From positions 120,690 through 184,689 of the forward strand of contig NZ_BMKU01000003.1 in NCBI RefSeq assembly GCF_014644495.1: a DNA stretch of 64,000 nt. Direction: 5' to 3'. The notes under the pieces were generated by a model. The model saw only the letters and a program-made list of their open reading frames with translations. It was not told where the DNA came from and did not search any database. A program made the position numbers and the translations under genes. This document shows, piece by piece, positions 51,732 to 60,224 of the stretch. Numbering within the stretch: position 1 is the first letter of the stretch; each line of letters opens with the position of its first letter. Source of the stretch: Pseudarthrobacter polychromogenes. GTDB taxonomy: Bacteria; Actinomycetota; Actinomycetes; Actinomycetales; Micrococcaceae.

Positions 51732-52676
51732 GTGACCGATACCCGTTATCTGGTCCACGGGGTCTTTTGGCCTGCGCCTCCGGAGGCGGCAGCGGGCGGA
51801 AGTGCCGGCCCGAGCCCGTACCTCCGCCTCCAGGCGCCGGACGGCACCTTCCGCGAGGTAACGCTCGACGCCGGGACGCGCCTGGGCTTCCGGCTCGCCG
51901 GCGAGGGGAAGCACTGCCTCGGCCACCATGTGGTGCACGGCCCCGCCCACCGGGACCACGTCCTCTGCGCCAGGCGGGCCTCCGCAGTCCGCGGACACCA
52001 GTGCGAGCGGTGCTTCGTGGTGGACGACTCCCGGCTCATCCACGACTTCCACCGGGGCGGCCGGGTCCCGCCCGGGCTGCGCAGCTACCTGATGCAGCCC
52101 CACTGGCTCTACGTCGCCACCTTCGCCAACGGTGCCAGCAAGGTGGGCACGGCCGCGGAACTCCGCAAATGGCAACGCCTCGCGGAGCAGGGAGCCGTGG
52201 CGGCGGGCTATGTTGCCCACGCCGCAGACGGCCGCGTGGTGCGGATCCTCGAGGACCTGGTCACGCGCGAGGCGGGGCTTCCGCAGCAGGTCCGGTCCGC
52301 AGCCAAGGCTGCGGCGCTGGCTTCCCCGGCCCCGGCAGGCTGGCTCAGAGGCCATAACGCGGCCCTCGCCGCTTCCGCCCGCGGAGTAGTCTCGCGGTCC
52401 GGCGCTGAAGGATTCCAAGTGGTGGAGGAGGCCTGGAGCAGGCCGGACCTGGCCGGCCTGCTGTGCTCCGCGAGCCGCCGGCACTTGTATCCGCACGCCC
52501 TCGCGGCCGGCTCCCACGGCTTCACCATAACTTCACTGTGCGGCAGCTTCGCCCTGGCGACCATCGATGGCACCGGGCTGGAGTTCGTGGTGGATCTCGG
52601 CCAGCTCAAGGGCCGGAGCATCGAACTGGGCCAGTTCACTTCCGAGGTGCCTGCCGTCCAGGAGGCGCTGTTCTGA
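51732..52676 (+). CDS. DUF2797 family protein
   Basis: A 314-residue protein of unknown function. The middle contains paired cysteines (LCARRASAVRGHQCERC), which may bind zinc. It is followed by HWLYVATFANGASKVGTA, a segment reminiscent of GIY-YIG nuclease strands and typical of DUF2797, then EQGAVAAGYVAHAADGRVVRILEDLV. GTG start at 51732 after AGGAG, 27 bases behind the CitE-like gene, so probably cotranscribed. Whether it has nuclease activity is unknown. Confidence 0.75.
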   Translation: MTDTRYLVHGVFWPAPPEAAAGGSAGPSPYLRLQAPDGTFREVTLDAGTRLGFRLAGEGKHCLGHHVVHGPAHRDHVLCARRASAVRGHQCERCFVVDDSRLIHDFHRGGRVPPGLRSYLMQPHWLYVATFANGASKVGTAAELRKWQRLAEQGAVAAGYVAHAADGRVVRILEDLVTREAGLPQQVRSAAKAAALASPAPAGWLRGHNAALAASARGVVSRSGAEGFQVVEEAWSRPDLAGLLCSASRRHLYPHALAAGSHGFTITSLCGSFALATIDGTGLEFVVDLGQLKGRSIELGQFTSEVPAVQEALF

Positions 52677-52734
52677 GCCTGCGTCCCGGCGACCAGCCTG
52701 CAGCTGCCCGTGCGGCCCCCGGTAGACTGGCAGG

Positions 52735-52959
52735 GTGCTGAACGAATTCTGGGCCACCGCGCCAACCCGCTACAAAGTCCTGGTTTTCAGTGCGATGGGC
52801 CTGATCGCCGTCGGAATTATCCTCAACCTGGTAGGCAACACCAGCGGCAACTCAGGACTCGCCACTGCGTCCCTTCCGGTAATCGGCCTGGGCCTGGTCC
52901 TGCACATCGCCGGGATTGTGGTCCGCGGCCAGGCGATCAGGAAAGGCTACAAGCGCTAG
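52735..52959 (+). CDS. Small membrane protein (DUF3188-like)
   Basis: A 74-residue protein with two hydrophobic segments (VLVFSAMGLIAVGIILNLVG and LPVIGLGLVLHIAGIVVRG) and a basic end, RKGYKR. The length and layout resemble DUF3188 proteins; this match is tentative. GTG at 52735. Its TAG overlaps the stop of the convergent SulP gene by 4 bases (CTAG). Confidence 0.65.
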   Translation: MLNEFWATAPTRYKVLVFSAMGLIAVGIILNLVGNTSGNSGLATASLPVIGLGLVLHIAGIVVRGQAIRKGYKR

Positions 52960-54620
52960 GCGGCGTTACGGCGGACGTGGCTGCGGGCGTGTTCCACCGC
53001 GTCCCCGAGGTGCTCGAAGAGGTGCTTGTGGTGCCGCAGGGACCGGATCACTCCCACGTTCGTCACCAGCTGCAGGTGGTCCGGCCGGACACCCTTGAGT
53101 AATACGGTGATGCCCCGGAGCTCAAGCGCGGAGACCACCTCCACCAGTGCATGCGCGCCCGTGGCGTCGAGCATCCGCAGCTGGGAAAGCCTGATGATGG
53201 CCACCTGGACGTCCTTAACCTGGCTGATCTCCTGCAGGATCCGTTCGGCGGCGCCGAAGAACATGGCCCCGTCCAGCCGGAGGACGGCTATGTGCTCGTC
53301 ACCCTCGGAAGGCGGTCCGGGGATCTGCTCCCGCTGCACGCTGCTCAGCGAGGCGAACGTGCGCAGGGCAAAGAGGGCCGCCGCCGCGAGCCCTATCTGG
53401 ATGGCAATGATCAGGTCGAACGCCACCGTGATGATCGCCGTCAGGATGAAGACGGCGGCGTCGGACCTGGTGGAGCGGAGGATCGCCGCGACGGTCCGCC
53501 GGGACACCATCCGCACCGCAGTGACCATCAGGACCCCGCCGAGGGCTGCCAGCGGAATCCGGCTGACCATGCCTGAGGCGAGGTAGACAATCGCCAGCAG
53601 CACCACGGCGTGGACAGCGGCAGCCAGGCGGGTTTTTGCACCGGACCTGACGTTCACGGCTGTCCGTGCGATGGCCCCGGTGGCAGGCATGCCGCCGAAG
53701 AGGCCCGCAGCGATTGACGCCAGGCCCTGGCCTGTCAGCTCCCGGTCCGGGCTGTACGGTCCACTCGGTCTGCCGTCCGGCCCGGTCATTCCTGCCGCAA
53801 CCCGGGCAGACAGCAACGACTCGATGGACGCAAGGCAGGCGATCGCCACCGCGGGCATGGCCAGGCTGCCCAGCAGATCCAGGTCAAAGGCGGGAACCGC
53901 CGGAGCGGGCAGGGAATGCGGCAGGGGGCCGATCCTGGGGATGTCCAGCCGGAACAGCTCGGCGGCCGCCGTGGCGAGGAGCACCGCGATCAGGCTGGCC
54001 GGCAGTGCCCTGAGCAGCTTTTGCACCAGGACCATTACGACGGCGACTCCCGCCACGACCGCGAGTGTCAGCAGGGCTGTCGGAAGAGTTGCGGCGGACG
54101 CCGCTTCAACGGCGGCGACAAGGGTGTTGTGTCCCGGGACGCCGGACGTTCCGGTGGCGAGCGGAACCTGTTGCAGGAAGATAATGGCGGCGATCCCCAG
54201 GGTGAAGCCTTCCACCACGGGCCATGGGATGAAGGCGACCGCCCGGCCCAGGCCGCTGAATCCCAGGACACAGACCAGCAGCCCCGCCATCAGTGACAAC
54301 GGGGCCACGCTGCCGGCGCCGTGGACTGCCACCACGGGCGCCAGCACCACAACCATGGCACCGGTGGGGCCGGAGACCTGGACGGGTGATCCGCCCATCA
54401 CGGCTGCCACCAGACCGGCGACGATCGCAGTGATGAGCCCGGCCTCCGCACCCACTCCCGAGCTGACGCCGAACGCGAGGGCCAGCGGCAGGGCCACAAT
54501 GCCCACCGTGATGCCGGCCAGCAGGTCGGTCCGCCACGATGTTCCAAGTCCCGCGTAATCCAGTTTCGAGGGCAGGAATCGGTTGGGGCGCCGCCTGGCG
54601 GTGCTGACGCCCGGGTTCAC
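52956..54620 (-). CDS. SulP family anion transporter with STAS domain
   Basis: A 554-residue transporter for sulfate, bicarbonate or a similar anion. About twelve to fourteen hydrophobic segments start with TDLLAGITVGIVALPLALAFGVSSG (the SulP signature region) and GGSPVQVSGPTGAMVVV. The STAS domain occupies residues ~430-545 (VAIIRLSQLRMLDATGAHALVEVV). The GTG start at 54620 overlaps the stop of an ArsR-family gene, so the transporter is cotranscribed with that regulator. Confidence 0.92.
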   Translation of the reverse strand: MNPGVSTARRRPNRFLPSKLDYAGLGTSWRTDLLAGITVGIVALPLALAFGVSSGVGAEAGLITAIVAGLVAAVMGGSPVQVSGPTGAMVVVLAPVVAVHGAGSVAPLSLMAGLLVCVLGFSGLGRAVAFIPWPVVEGFTLGIAAIIFLQQVPLATGTSGVPGHNTLVAAVEAASAATLPTALLTLAVVAGVAVVMVLVQKLLRALPASLIAVLLATAAAELFRLDIPRIGPLPHSLPAPAVPAFDLDLLGSLAMPAVAIACLASIESLLSARVAAGMTGPDGRPSGPYSPDRELTGQGLASIAAGLFGGMPATGAIARTAVNVRSGAKTRLAAAVHAVVLLAIVYLASGMVSRIPLAALGGVLMVTAVRMVSRRTVAAILRSTRSDAAVFILTAIITVAFDLIIAIQIGLAAAALFALRTFASLSSVQREQIPGPPSEGDEHIAVLRLDGAMFFGAAERILQEISQVKDVQVAIIRLSQLRMLDATGAHALVEVVSALELRGITVLLKGVRPDHLQLVTNVGVIRSLRHHKHLFEHLGDAVEHARSHVRRNAA

Positions 54621-54997
54621 GAGGCGGCCCCGCCGGCCAGGTGTTCTGCAGGCAGCTGCTGCGCCAGCCGGAGCTGTTCGTTTGAATCGGCAAGGGTGTC
54701 CAGGAGGAACGTCCGCGCGATGGCAAGCAGCTGGGAAATCCCGGGGTGCGCCAGCCGGTAGGTCACGGCATTGGCGGTACGCACAGAGGTCACCACCTTG
54801 TGCTTGCGCAACGTGGCCAGGTGCTGGGAGAGGTGCGAGGCTTCAAGCCCGGTCTCCGCCAGGAGGTAGCTCACTGCTGCGGTTTCCTGTGGCGCCGCCG
54901 CCAGCAGCTCAAGGATGCGGATCCTTGCAGGATGCGCCAGCCCCTTGAAGAGGTTGGCCTTGATCTCGTACAGCGGAGCCTGGGCGGAAGGCAGCAT
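54617..54997 (-). CDS. ArsR-family transcriptional regulator
   Basis: A 126-residue winged-helix repressor. The DNA-binding region is LFKGLAHPARIRILELLAA followed by LLAETGLEASHLSQHLATLRKHKVV. The protein has no cysteine, so it cannot use the classic thiol metal site of ArsR. Other signals such as oxyanions or redox through other residues are possible. It is the first gene of the arsR-sulP operon and likely controls it through the inverted repeat upstream. Confidence 0.9.
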   Translation of the reverse strand: MLPSAQAPLYEIKANLFKGLAHPARIRILELLAAAPQETAAVSYLLAETGLEASHLSQHLATLRKHKVVTSVRTANAVTYRLAHPGISQLLAIARTFLLDTLADSNEQLRLAQQLPAEHLAGGAAS

Positions 54998-55049
54998 GGG
55001 AAGCTCCTCAACGTGACAGTGACGTGTGGACTTAGTCAGGGTGAATCAA

Positions 55050-55093
55050 AGCACTGTGAATTGATGGATTGATAAATTCATCATATCAGTGCT
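55050..55093. promoter_or_regulatory. Compound inverted repeat, candidate ArsR operator
   Basis: Outer arms AGCACTG/CAGTGCT (55050-55056, 55087-55093) and inner arms TGAATT/AATTCA (55057-55062, 55075-55080), with two ATTGAT direct repeats in the middle. AT-rich, in the divergent region between the ArsR gene and the MaoC pair. Confidence 0.6.
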
Positions 55094-55135
55094 AAGCAAG
55101 CCCCCTGCCGGGTGCGCAACGATAGGCTTGAGGCC

Positions 55136-55597
55136 ATGACTATCTATCCGGACCTGCAGGGCCGAAGCTACCCTGCCGCAGAGGTGTACGACGTTGGCCG
55201 TGAGAAGATCCGCGAGTTCGCCCGCGCCGTGAAAGCCACCCACCCCGCACACTTCGACGTCGACGCCGCCAAGGCCCTGGGCCACGGCGACCTGGTGGCT
55301 CCGCCCACCTTCGCCATCATCATTGCCCAGCGTGCCGACGCCCAGCTCATCGAGGATCCGGAAGCCGGCATCGACTTCTCCCGCGTGGTCCACGCAGACC
55401 AGCGCTTCATCCACCACCGGCCGATTTTCGCCGGAGACCGCCTCGTCGCGGAGCTCCACGTGGACGGCGTCCGGGCCATGGGCGGTGGTGCGATGATCAC
55501 CACCCGGTCGGAAATCTTCGCCCTCGGCGCGGATGACTCCCGCGAACCCGTCACCACCACGTCGTCGTCCATCCTGGTCCGCGGAGAGGGACAGTAA
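55136..55597 (+). CDS. MaoC-type dehydratase subunit, HadA-like
   Basis: A 153-residue hotdog-fold protein like the HadA/HadC subunit of (3R)-hydroxyacyl thioester dehydratases. YPDLQGRSYPAAEVYDVGREKIREFARAV is the usual N-terminus, and VHADQRFIHHRPIFAGDRL is in the hotdog core. The helper subunit lacks the catalytic Asp/His motif, which the next gene provides. ATG at 55136, 2-base gap before the partner. In actinobacteria this pair commonly precedes murB, as here. Confidence 0.87.
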   Translation: MTIYPDLQGRSYPAAEVYDVGREKIREFARAVKATHPAHFDVDAAKALGHGDLVAPPTFAIIIAQRADAQLIEDPEAGIDFSRVVHADQRFIHHRPIFAGDRLVAELHVDGVRAMGGGAMITTRSEIFALGADDSREPVTTTSSSILVRGEGQ

Positions 55598-55599
55598 CC

Positions 55600-56037
55600 A
55601 TGAGCCTCAGCATCCACGAACTCAGCGCCGGCCAGGAGATCGGCAGCCGCACCATCGAGGTCACGCGCACCGACCTGGTCAAGTACGCCGGCGCCTCCGG
55701 CGACTTCAACCCCATCCACTGGAACGAGGCCTTTGCCACAAGTGTGGAACTGCCGGGCGTCATCGCCCACGGCATGTTCACCATGGGCTCCTCCGTCCAG
55801 CTGGTGACCGACTGGGCAGGCGACCCGGCCGCCGTCGTCGACTTCCAGACCAGGTTCACCAAGCCCGTCCTGGTCACCGACACCACGGGCACGTCCGCCG
55901 CCGGCGCCACCATCGAGGTCAGCGGCATCATTGGAAAGCTCGACGCCGAGGCGAACACCGCTCGGGTGGACCTCACCGTCACGGCCGCCGGCCAGAAGGT
56001 CCTGATGAAGGCCCAGGCGGTCGTCAAACTGGCATAG
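55600..56037 (+). CDS. MaoC-type dehydratase subunit, HadB-like (catalytic)
   Basis: A 145-residue hotdog protein with the (R)-specific hydratase motif YAGASGDFNPIHWNEAFA, whose Asp and His are catalytic. PGVIAHGMFTMG is also typical. With the upstream subunit it likely forms a heterodimer acting on beta-hydroxyacyl thioesters. Mycolic acid genes are not expected in this type of organism, so the physiological substrate is unclear. 39 bases to murB. Confidence 0.9.
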   Translation: MSLSIHELSAGQEIGSRTIEVTRTDLVKYAGASGDFNPIHWNEAFATSVELPGVIAHGMFTMGSSVQLVTDWAGDPAAVVDFQTRFTKPVLVTDTTGTSAAGATIEVSGIIGKLDAEANTARVDLTVTAAGQKVLMKAQAVVKLA

Positions 56038-56076
56038 CCCGGGGAGCCGGGAACACTTTCCCGATAGGGTGGACAG

Positions 56077-57144
56077 GTGACTTCCACCCTGCTCTCCCAG
56101 CTGACCACGGCCGCCGTCGGGGGCCCTGCCCACAAGTTCATCAAGGCCGGTACCGAAGCTGAGATCATCGACGCCGTCCGGGCGGCGGATGCCGCGGGGG
56201 AGCAGCTGCTGATCATCGCCGGCGGCTCCAACCTGCTGATTTCCGACGACGGGTTCCCCGGAACCGTGGTCCAGGTCGCCTCGCAGGGGTTCACCGTCAA
56301 CGCGGAGGACTCCTGCGGCGGCGTGGCCGTGGTGGTGCAGGCCGGGCACAACTGGGACAAGCTGGTGGAGCACGCGGTCCGCCACGCCTGGTCCGGCGTG
56401 GAGGCCCTGGCCGGGATTCCAGGATCAACGGGTGCGACGCCGGTGCAGAACGTGGGTGCCTACGGTGCCGACGTTTCCCAGACCATCGCGGCAGTGCGCA
56501 CGTGGGACCGGGAGCGGAACGCAGTAAAAACCTTCACGAACTCGGAGCTGAAGTTCGGCTACCGGGACTCCATCCTCAAGCAGACCACCGTCAACGGCTC
56601 ACCCCGGTACGTGGTGCTGACCGTGGAGTTCCAGCTGCCCCTGGGGCGGATGAGTGCGCCGATCCGTTACGCGGAACTCGCCCGTGCCCTTGGCGTCGAG
56701 GTGGGCAAGCGCGCGTACTCGAACGATGTGCGCCGCGAGGTGCTCCGGCTGCGCGCCTCCAAGGGCATGGTGTGGGACCCGCAGGACCGGGACACGTACT
56801 CCACGGGATCCTTCTTCACCAACCCCATCGTTCCGGCCGAGGTGGCTGCGGCCCTGCCGGAGGGCGCACCCCGCTACCCTGCCGGCCAGGACGGGCTGGT
56901 GAAGCTGTCCGCCGCCTGGCTGATCGACCAGGCCGGCTTTGCCAAGGGTTTCGGGCTGGAACTAGGCAGCGTCAGCGGCGGGCGGGCCTCCCTGTCCACC
57001 AAGCACACACTCGCCATCACCAACCGCGGCTCAGCCACCGCACAGGACGTGGTGGCCGTGGCACGCGAGGTGCGTGCCGGCGTCGAACAGCGCTTTGGCA
57101 TCCAACTGCACCCGGAACCGCTGCTTATCGGCCTGGAGCTGTAG
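56077..57144 (+). CDS. murB: UDP-N-acetylenolpyruvoylglucosamine reductase
   Basis: A 355-residue FAD enzyme making UDP-N-acetylmuramic acid for peptidoglycan. The FAD-binding motif is LIIAGGSNLLISDDGFPGTVV near residue 47, then AGIPGSTGATPVQNVGAYG. The catalytic serine lies in TYSTGSFFTNPIV, and the C-terminal ends are AAWLIDQAGFAKG and FGIQLHPEPLLIG. GTG start at 56077. Its last 20 bases overlap the end of a convergent gene. Confidence 0.95.
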   Translation: MTSTLLSQLTTAAVGGPAHKFIKAGTEAEIIDAVRAADAAGEQLLIIAGGSNLLISDDGFPGTVVQVASQGFTVNAEDSCGGVAVVVQAGHNWDKLVEHAVRHAWSGVEALAGIPGSTGATPVQNVGAYGADVSQTIAAVRTWDRERNAVKTFTNSELKFGYRDSILKQTTVNGSPRYVVLTVEFQLPLGRMSAPIRYAELARALGVEVGKRAYSNDVRREVLRLRASKGMVWDPQDRDTYSTGSFFTNPIVPAEVAAALPEGAPRYPAGQDGLVKLSAAWLIDQAGFAKGFGLELGSVSGGRASLSTKHTLAITNRGSATAQDVVAVAREVRAGVEQRFGIQLHPEPLLIGLEL

Positions 57145-57622
57145 CACCGGCAAAATCGCCCGCCATGCCCGGGGCCTTGGCGCGGACCACAGCCGCCTGG
57201 CCCAGCAGGGCGGACGACCAGCCGGCGAGCACCAGGTAGATCCCCGTGAAAAGCCATACCAGCTGGCCGGGCAACAGCGGGTTTGCGAGGCCTGACAGGA
57301 TGCAGGCCGCCAGTCCGCCGATAGCGACGGCGAGGGACAGGACCCAGAGGACCTTTGCCGCGGGAGGGTGGTGCCGCCAGTCCCGGTACAGCTTCACTCC
57401 CTGGCGGCTGACGCTGATGCCCGGGAAAAGCACCGCATAGCCGCCGCCGAGGCTCAGGACGAGCGAGGGGAGCAGCAGCAGGGGATCGGACCGGCCATCT
57501 CCGAGGAAGGTGGAGAACTGGAGCAGCCCCAGGCCGGATCCTGCCAGGACGCAGACCGTGCCGCCGGCCATCCACCACCTCGTTTTAAGCGCGAGCAACT
57601 GCCACAAACTCCCCAAAGTCAT
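57125..57622 (-). CDS. Hypothetical membrane protein, four hydrophobic segments
   Basis: A 165-residue protein I do not recognise. Hydrophobic segments lie at about residues 18-37, 47-68, 88-108 and 115-138. A basic segment SRQGVKLYRDWRHHPP sits between the second and third. ATG at 57622. The C-terminal codons overlap the end of murB on the other strand, so at least this end is constrained by both genes. Confidence 0.7.
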   Translation of the reverse strand: MTLGSLWQLLALKTRWWMAGGTVCVLAGSGLGLLQFSTFLGDGRSDPLLLLPSLVLSLGGGYAVLFPGISVSRQGVKLYRDWRHHPPAAKVLWVLSLAVAIGGLAACILSGLANPLLPGQLVWLFTGIYLVLAGWSSALLGQAAVVRAKAPGMAGDFAGATAPGR

Positions 57623-57678
57623 GGTTCTACCCTAGCGGTCTATGACCGGCGGGCAGTGACGCGCCCTAAGATAGGGCC

Positions 57679-58788
57679 ATGGCTGCTGGCATGGGCCGTC
57701 CCGACGGCAGGATCGTAGGCAGGCTGAGGCTTGCCTCCCAAAGGCTTGCGGGTGGAACGGACGGCGTCGGATCGGTTGCGGAATCTGTGCGCTGGATGAC
57801 GGCGATGCAGGCCCAGGACCTGCAGGCCGCCATGTGGGCCGTGGGCGTGCGGGTGCCGGGATGCGGCCTCAGCGACGTCCGGTCCGCCCTGGACACCGGT
57901 GCCGTGGTCCGGTCGTGGCCCATGCGCGGCACGCTGCATCTCGTAGCCCCCGAGGACCTGCGCTGGATGCTGGACCTCACGGCTGAACGGCTCACCAAAA
58001 GCATCGCGGCCCGCCACCGGGAGCTGGGCATCACGTGGGCAGACGTTGAGAAGTGCCGGGATATTGCGCTGGAGCACATTGCCGCCGGCGGTCCCGTGAG
58101 CCGTGCCGGACTGTTCCAGGTGTTCGACGCCGCCGGGCAGCCGACGCAGGGACAGCGGGGCATCCACCTCCTGGGGACGCTGTGCCGGCACGCGTGGCTG
58201 GTGCAGGGGCCGCTGGCCAAAAACCAACAGCTGCTGGTGGCCTTCGATGACTGGATTCCGGTGTCGCGGAACCTGGAGCGGCAGGAGGCCCTGGCGGAGT
58301 TCGCGCTGCGGTACTTCCGCAGCCACGGACCGGCAACCCTGGCGGATTTCGCGTGGTGGACCCAGCTCCCGCTGACGGAGGTGCGGGCCGCGTTCGAACC
58401 AGTCCGCGGGCTCCTTGTGGAACGCAGGTTCGGGGACGCCGTGCACTGGATGTCGCCCGGGACCGCCGCCCTGCTGGATGCCGGGGTTCCGGGAGCCCGG
58501 TCCGTCCTGCTGCTGCCCGGGTTTGATGAGTTCCTGCTGGGATACAAGGACCGGACAGCCGTCCTGCCCCCGGAGCACTTTGACAGGATCGTGCCCGGCG
58601 GGAACGGCGTTTTCAAAAAGACCCTGGTGGCCGGGGGAGAGGTAATCGGCACCTGGGGCCGAGAAGGCACCAGCCGGGATGCCGCCGTCGTGCCTGAAGT
58701 CTTTGACGACACCCGCCCCCTCGGCCCCGCCACGCAGGCCGCCTTCGCCCGGGCAGCCAAGCGCTACCTCAGCTTCCTGGACCGCTGA
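57679..58788 (+). CDS. HTH_42 family protein (AlkX/AlkZ-type DNA glycosylase relative)
   Basis: A 369-residue protein of the winged-helix HTH_42 (YcaQ/AlkZ) superfamily. The catalytic QxQ/QxD-type motif is visible as Q44-A-Q46-D47 in TAMQAQDLQAAMWAV. SWPMRGTLHLV and the late segment VLLLPGFDEFLLGYKDR (usually LLPxFDExLxGY) are diagnostic. AlkZ repairs interstrand crosslinks, and AlkX removes bulky alkyl lesions, so a glycosylase role is plausible but unproven. ATG at 57679. A nested palindrome follows the stop by 3 bases. Confidence 0.85.
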   Translation: MAAGMGRPDGRIVGRLRLASQRLAGGTDGVGSVAESVRWMTAMQAQDLQAAMWAVGVRVPGCGLSDVRSALDTGAVVRSWPMRGTLHLVAPEDLRWMLDLTAERLTKSIAARHRELGITWADVEKCRDIALEHIAAGGPVSRAGLFQVFDAAGQPTQGQRGIHLLGTLCRHAWLVQGPLAKNQQLLVAFDDWIPVSRNLERQEALAEFALRYFRSHGPATLADFAWWTQLPLTEVRAAFEPVRGLLVERRFGDAVHWMSPGTAALLDAGVPGARSVLLLPGFDEFLLGYKDRTAVLPPEHFDRIVPGGNGVFKKTLVAGGEVIGTWGREGTSRDAAVVPEVFDDTRPLGPATQAAFARAAKRYLSFLDR

Positions 58789-58791
58789 CAG

Positions 58792-58896
58792 GGACGCTCT
58801 CTCACTTAATGCCGGTTTTTCACGATCGCTCTTTCACTTTCACTGCTCAAGTGAAAGAGCGTCTCGGTTTAATCCGCATTAAATGAGAGAGCGTCC
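58792..58896. repeat. Nested intergenic palindrome, family C
   Basis: Outer 21-bp arms with one mismatch (58792-58812 and 58876-58896, GGACGCTCTC... on the left) enclose an inner perfect 13-bp pair CGCTCTTTCACTT/AAGTGAAAGAGCG (58827-58839, 58849-58861). All four arms share a CGCTCT-Y-TCACTT-like word, so the unit looks duplicated. It lies between convergent genes. Confidence 0.93.
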
Positions 58897-58909
58897 GGGC
58901 CAACAGGAA

Positions 58910-58965
58910 CGGCCCTGCCCCGCACGAACGGTGCTGGGCAGGACCGTTCATGCGGGGCAGGGCCG
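58910..58965 (-). terminator. Long hairpin after asd, probable terminator
   Basis: 23-base arms (58910-58932 and 58943-58965) with one mismatch and a 10-base loop, 21 bases after the asd stop. The U-run is weak on both strands. It could also serve the convergent HTH_42 gene. Confidence 0.7.
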
Positions 58966-58986
58966 CGGAAGCGCTGCCGAAACGGG

Positions 58987-60129
58987 TTACAGGTTCCCGG
59001 TGGCGATGTTGAGCATGCGGCGCAGCGGCTCGGCAGCGCCCCAAAGGAGCTGGTCGCCCACGGTGAAGGCGCTGATGTACTCCGGACCCATCTCCATCTT
59101 GCGGATGCGGCCCACGGGGATGTCCAGCGTGCCGGAGGCCGCCACCGGGGTCAGGTCCGCCATGGAGGCTTCCTTGGTGTTGGGAACCACCTTGGCCCAC
59201 TGGTTGTCCTCGGCCAGGAGCTTCTCGATCTCGGCGACCGGGAGGTCCTCGCGCAGCTTGAGCGTCAGAGCCTGGGAGTGGGACCGCATGGCACCGATGC
59301 GGACGCAGAGACCGTCCATGACCACGTGGTTCTCCTCGGAGGTCCCCAGGATCTTGTTGGTTTCGACGCCGGCCTTCCATTCCTCCTTCGACTGCCCGTT
59401 GCCCAGGTCCGCGTCGATCCAGGGGATCAGCGATCCGGCCAGCGGAACGCCGAACTGGGTGGCGTCGATGCCGGTGCGCTGGTGGGCCAGGACCTTGCGG
59501 TCGATGTCCAGGATGGCCGACGCCGGATCGTCCAGTTCCGTGCTGACCTCGGCGTTGAGCGTGCCGAACTGGCTGAGCAGCTCGCGCATGTGTCGTGCCC
59601 CGCCGCCGGAGGCCGCCTGGTAGGTCATGGAGGTGCCCCACTCCACGAGGTTGTTCTTGAACAGGCCGCCGAGGCCCATGAGCATGCAGGAGACGGTGCA
59701 GTTGCCGCCGATGAAGTCCTTGGTCCCGTTGACCAGGCCCTTGTCAATGACGTCCCTGTTGATGGGGTCCAGCACGATGATGGAATCGTCGTTCATGCGC
59801 AGGGTGGAGGCGGCATCGATCCAGAGGCCGTCCCAGCCGCGGCTGCGGAGCCCGGTGTGCACGCGCTTGGTGTAGTCCCCGCCCTGGGCGGTGACGATAA
59901 TGGGCAGCTTCGCCAGGGTATCGACGTCGAACGCGTCCTCGAGCTTGCCGGCGCTGCCTCCTGCTGTTCCAGCGAAAGACGGCGCGGCACCTCCCGCGTT
60001 GGAGGTGGAGAAGAACACCGGGTTGATGTTGGCGAAGTCGCCCTCATCCTGCATGCGCTGCATGAGGACGGAACCGACCATGCCGCGCCATCCGACCAGG
60101 CCGACGGAAGGGGTAGCTGCTGTAGTCAT
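58987..60129 (-). CDS. asd: Aspartate-semialdehyde dehydrogenase
   Basis: A 380-residue NADPH enzyme making aspartate semialdehyde for lysine, methionine, threonine and peptidoglycan. The N-terminal loop [18 protein letters not shown] binds the cofactor. The catalytic cysteine is in [14 protein letters not shown]. The histidine region is [14 protein letters not shown]. The length and the WRGMVG form place it with the enterobacterial-type Asd rather than the shorter Gram-positive type. It is monocistronic, without the lysC gene that often precedes asd in actinobacteria. Confidence 0.95.
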   Translation of the reverse strand: MTTAATPSVGLVGWRGMVGSVLMQRMQDEGDFANINPVFFSTSNAGGAAPSFAGTAGGSAGKLEDAFDVDTLAKLPIIVTAQGGDYTKRVHTGLRSRGWDGLWIDAASTLRMNDDSIIVLDPINRDVIDKGLVNGTKDFIGGNCTVSCMLMGLGGLFKNNLVEWGTSMTYQAASGGGARHMRELLSQFGTLNAEVSTELDDPASAILDIDRKVLAHQRTGIDATQFGVPLAGSLIPWIDADLGNGQSKEEWKAGVETNKILGTSEENHVVMDGLCVRIGAMRSHSQALTLKLREDLPVAEIEKLLAEDNQWAKVVPNTKEASMADLTPVAASGTLDIPVGRIRKMEMGPEYISAFTVGDQLLWGAAEPLRRMLNIATGNL

Positions 60130-60224
60130 TCGTCCAGTTTAGACTTCCGTTCCGGCAGCGCGCAGTCGGTTACGTCACTGCCGGCTGGACTACCTTCTCC
60201 GCACCTTTGGCCACAGACCCGTGG

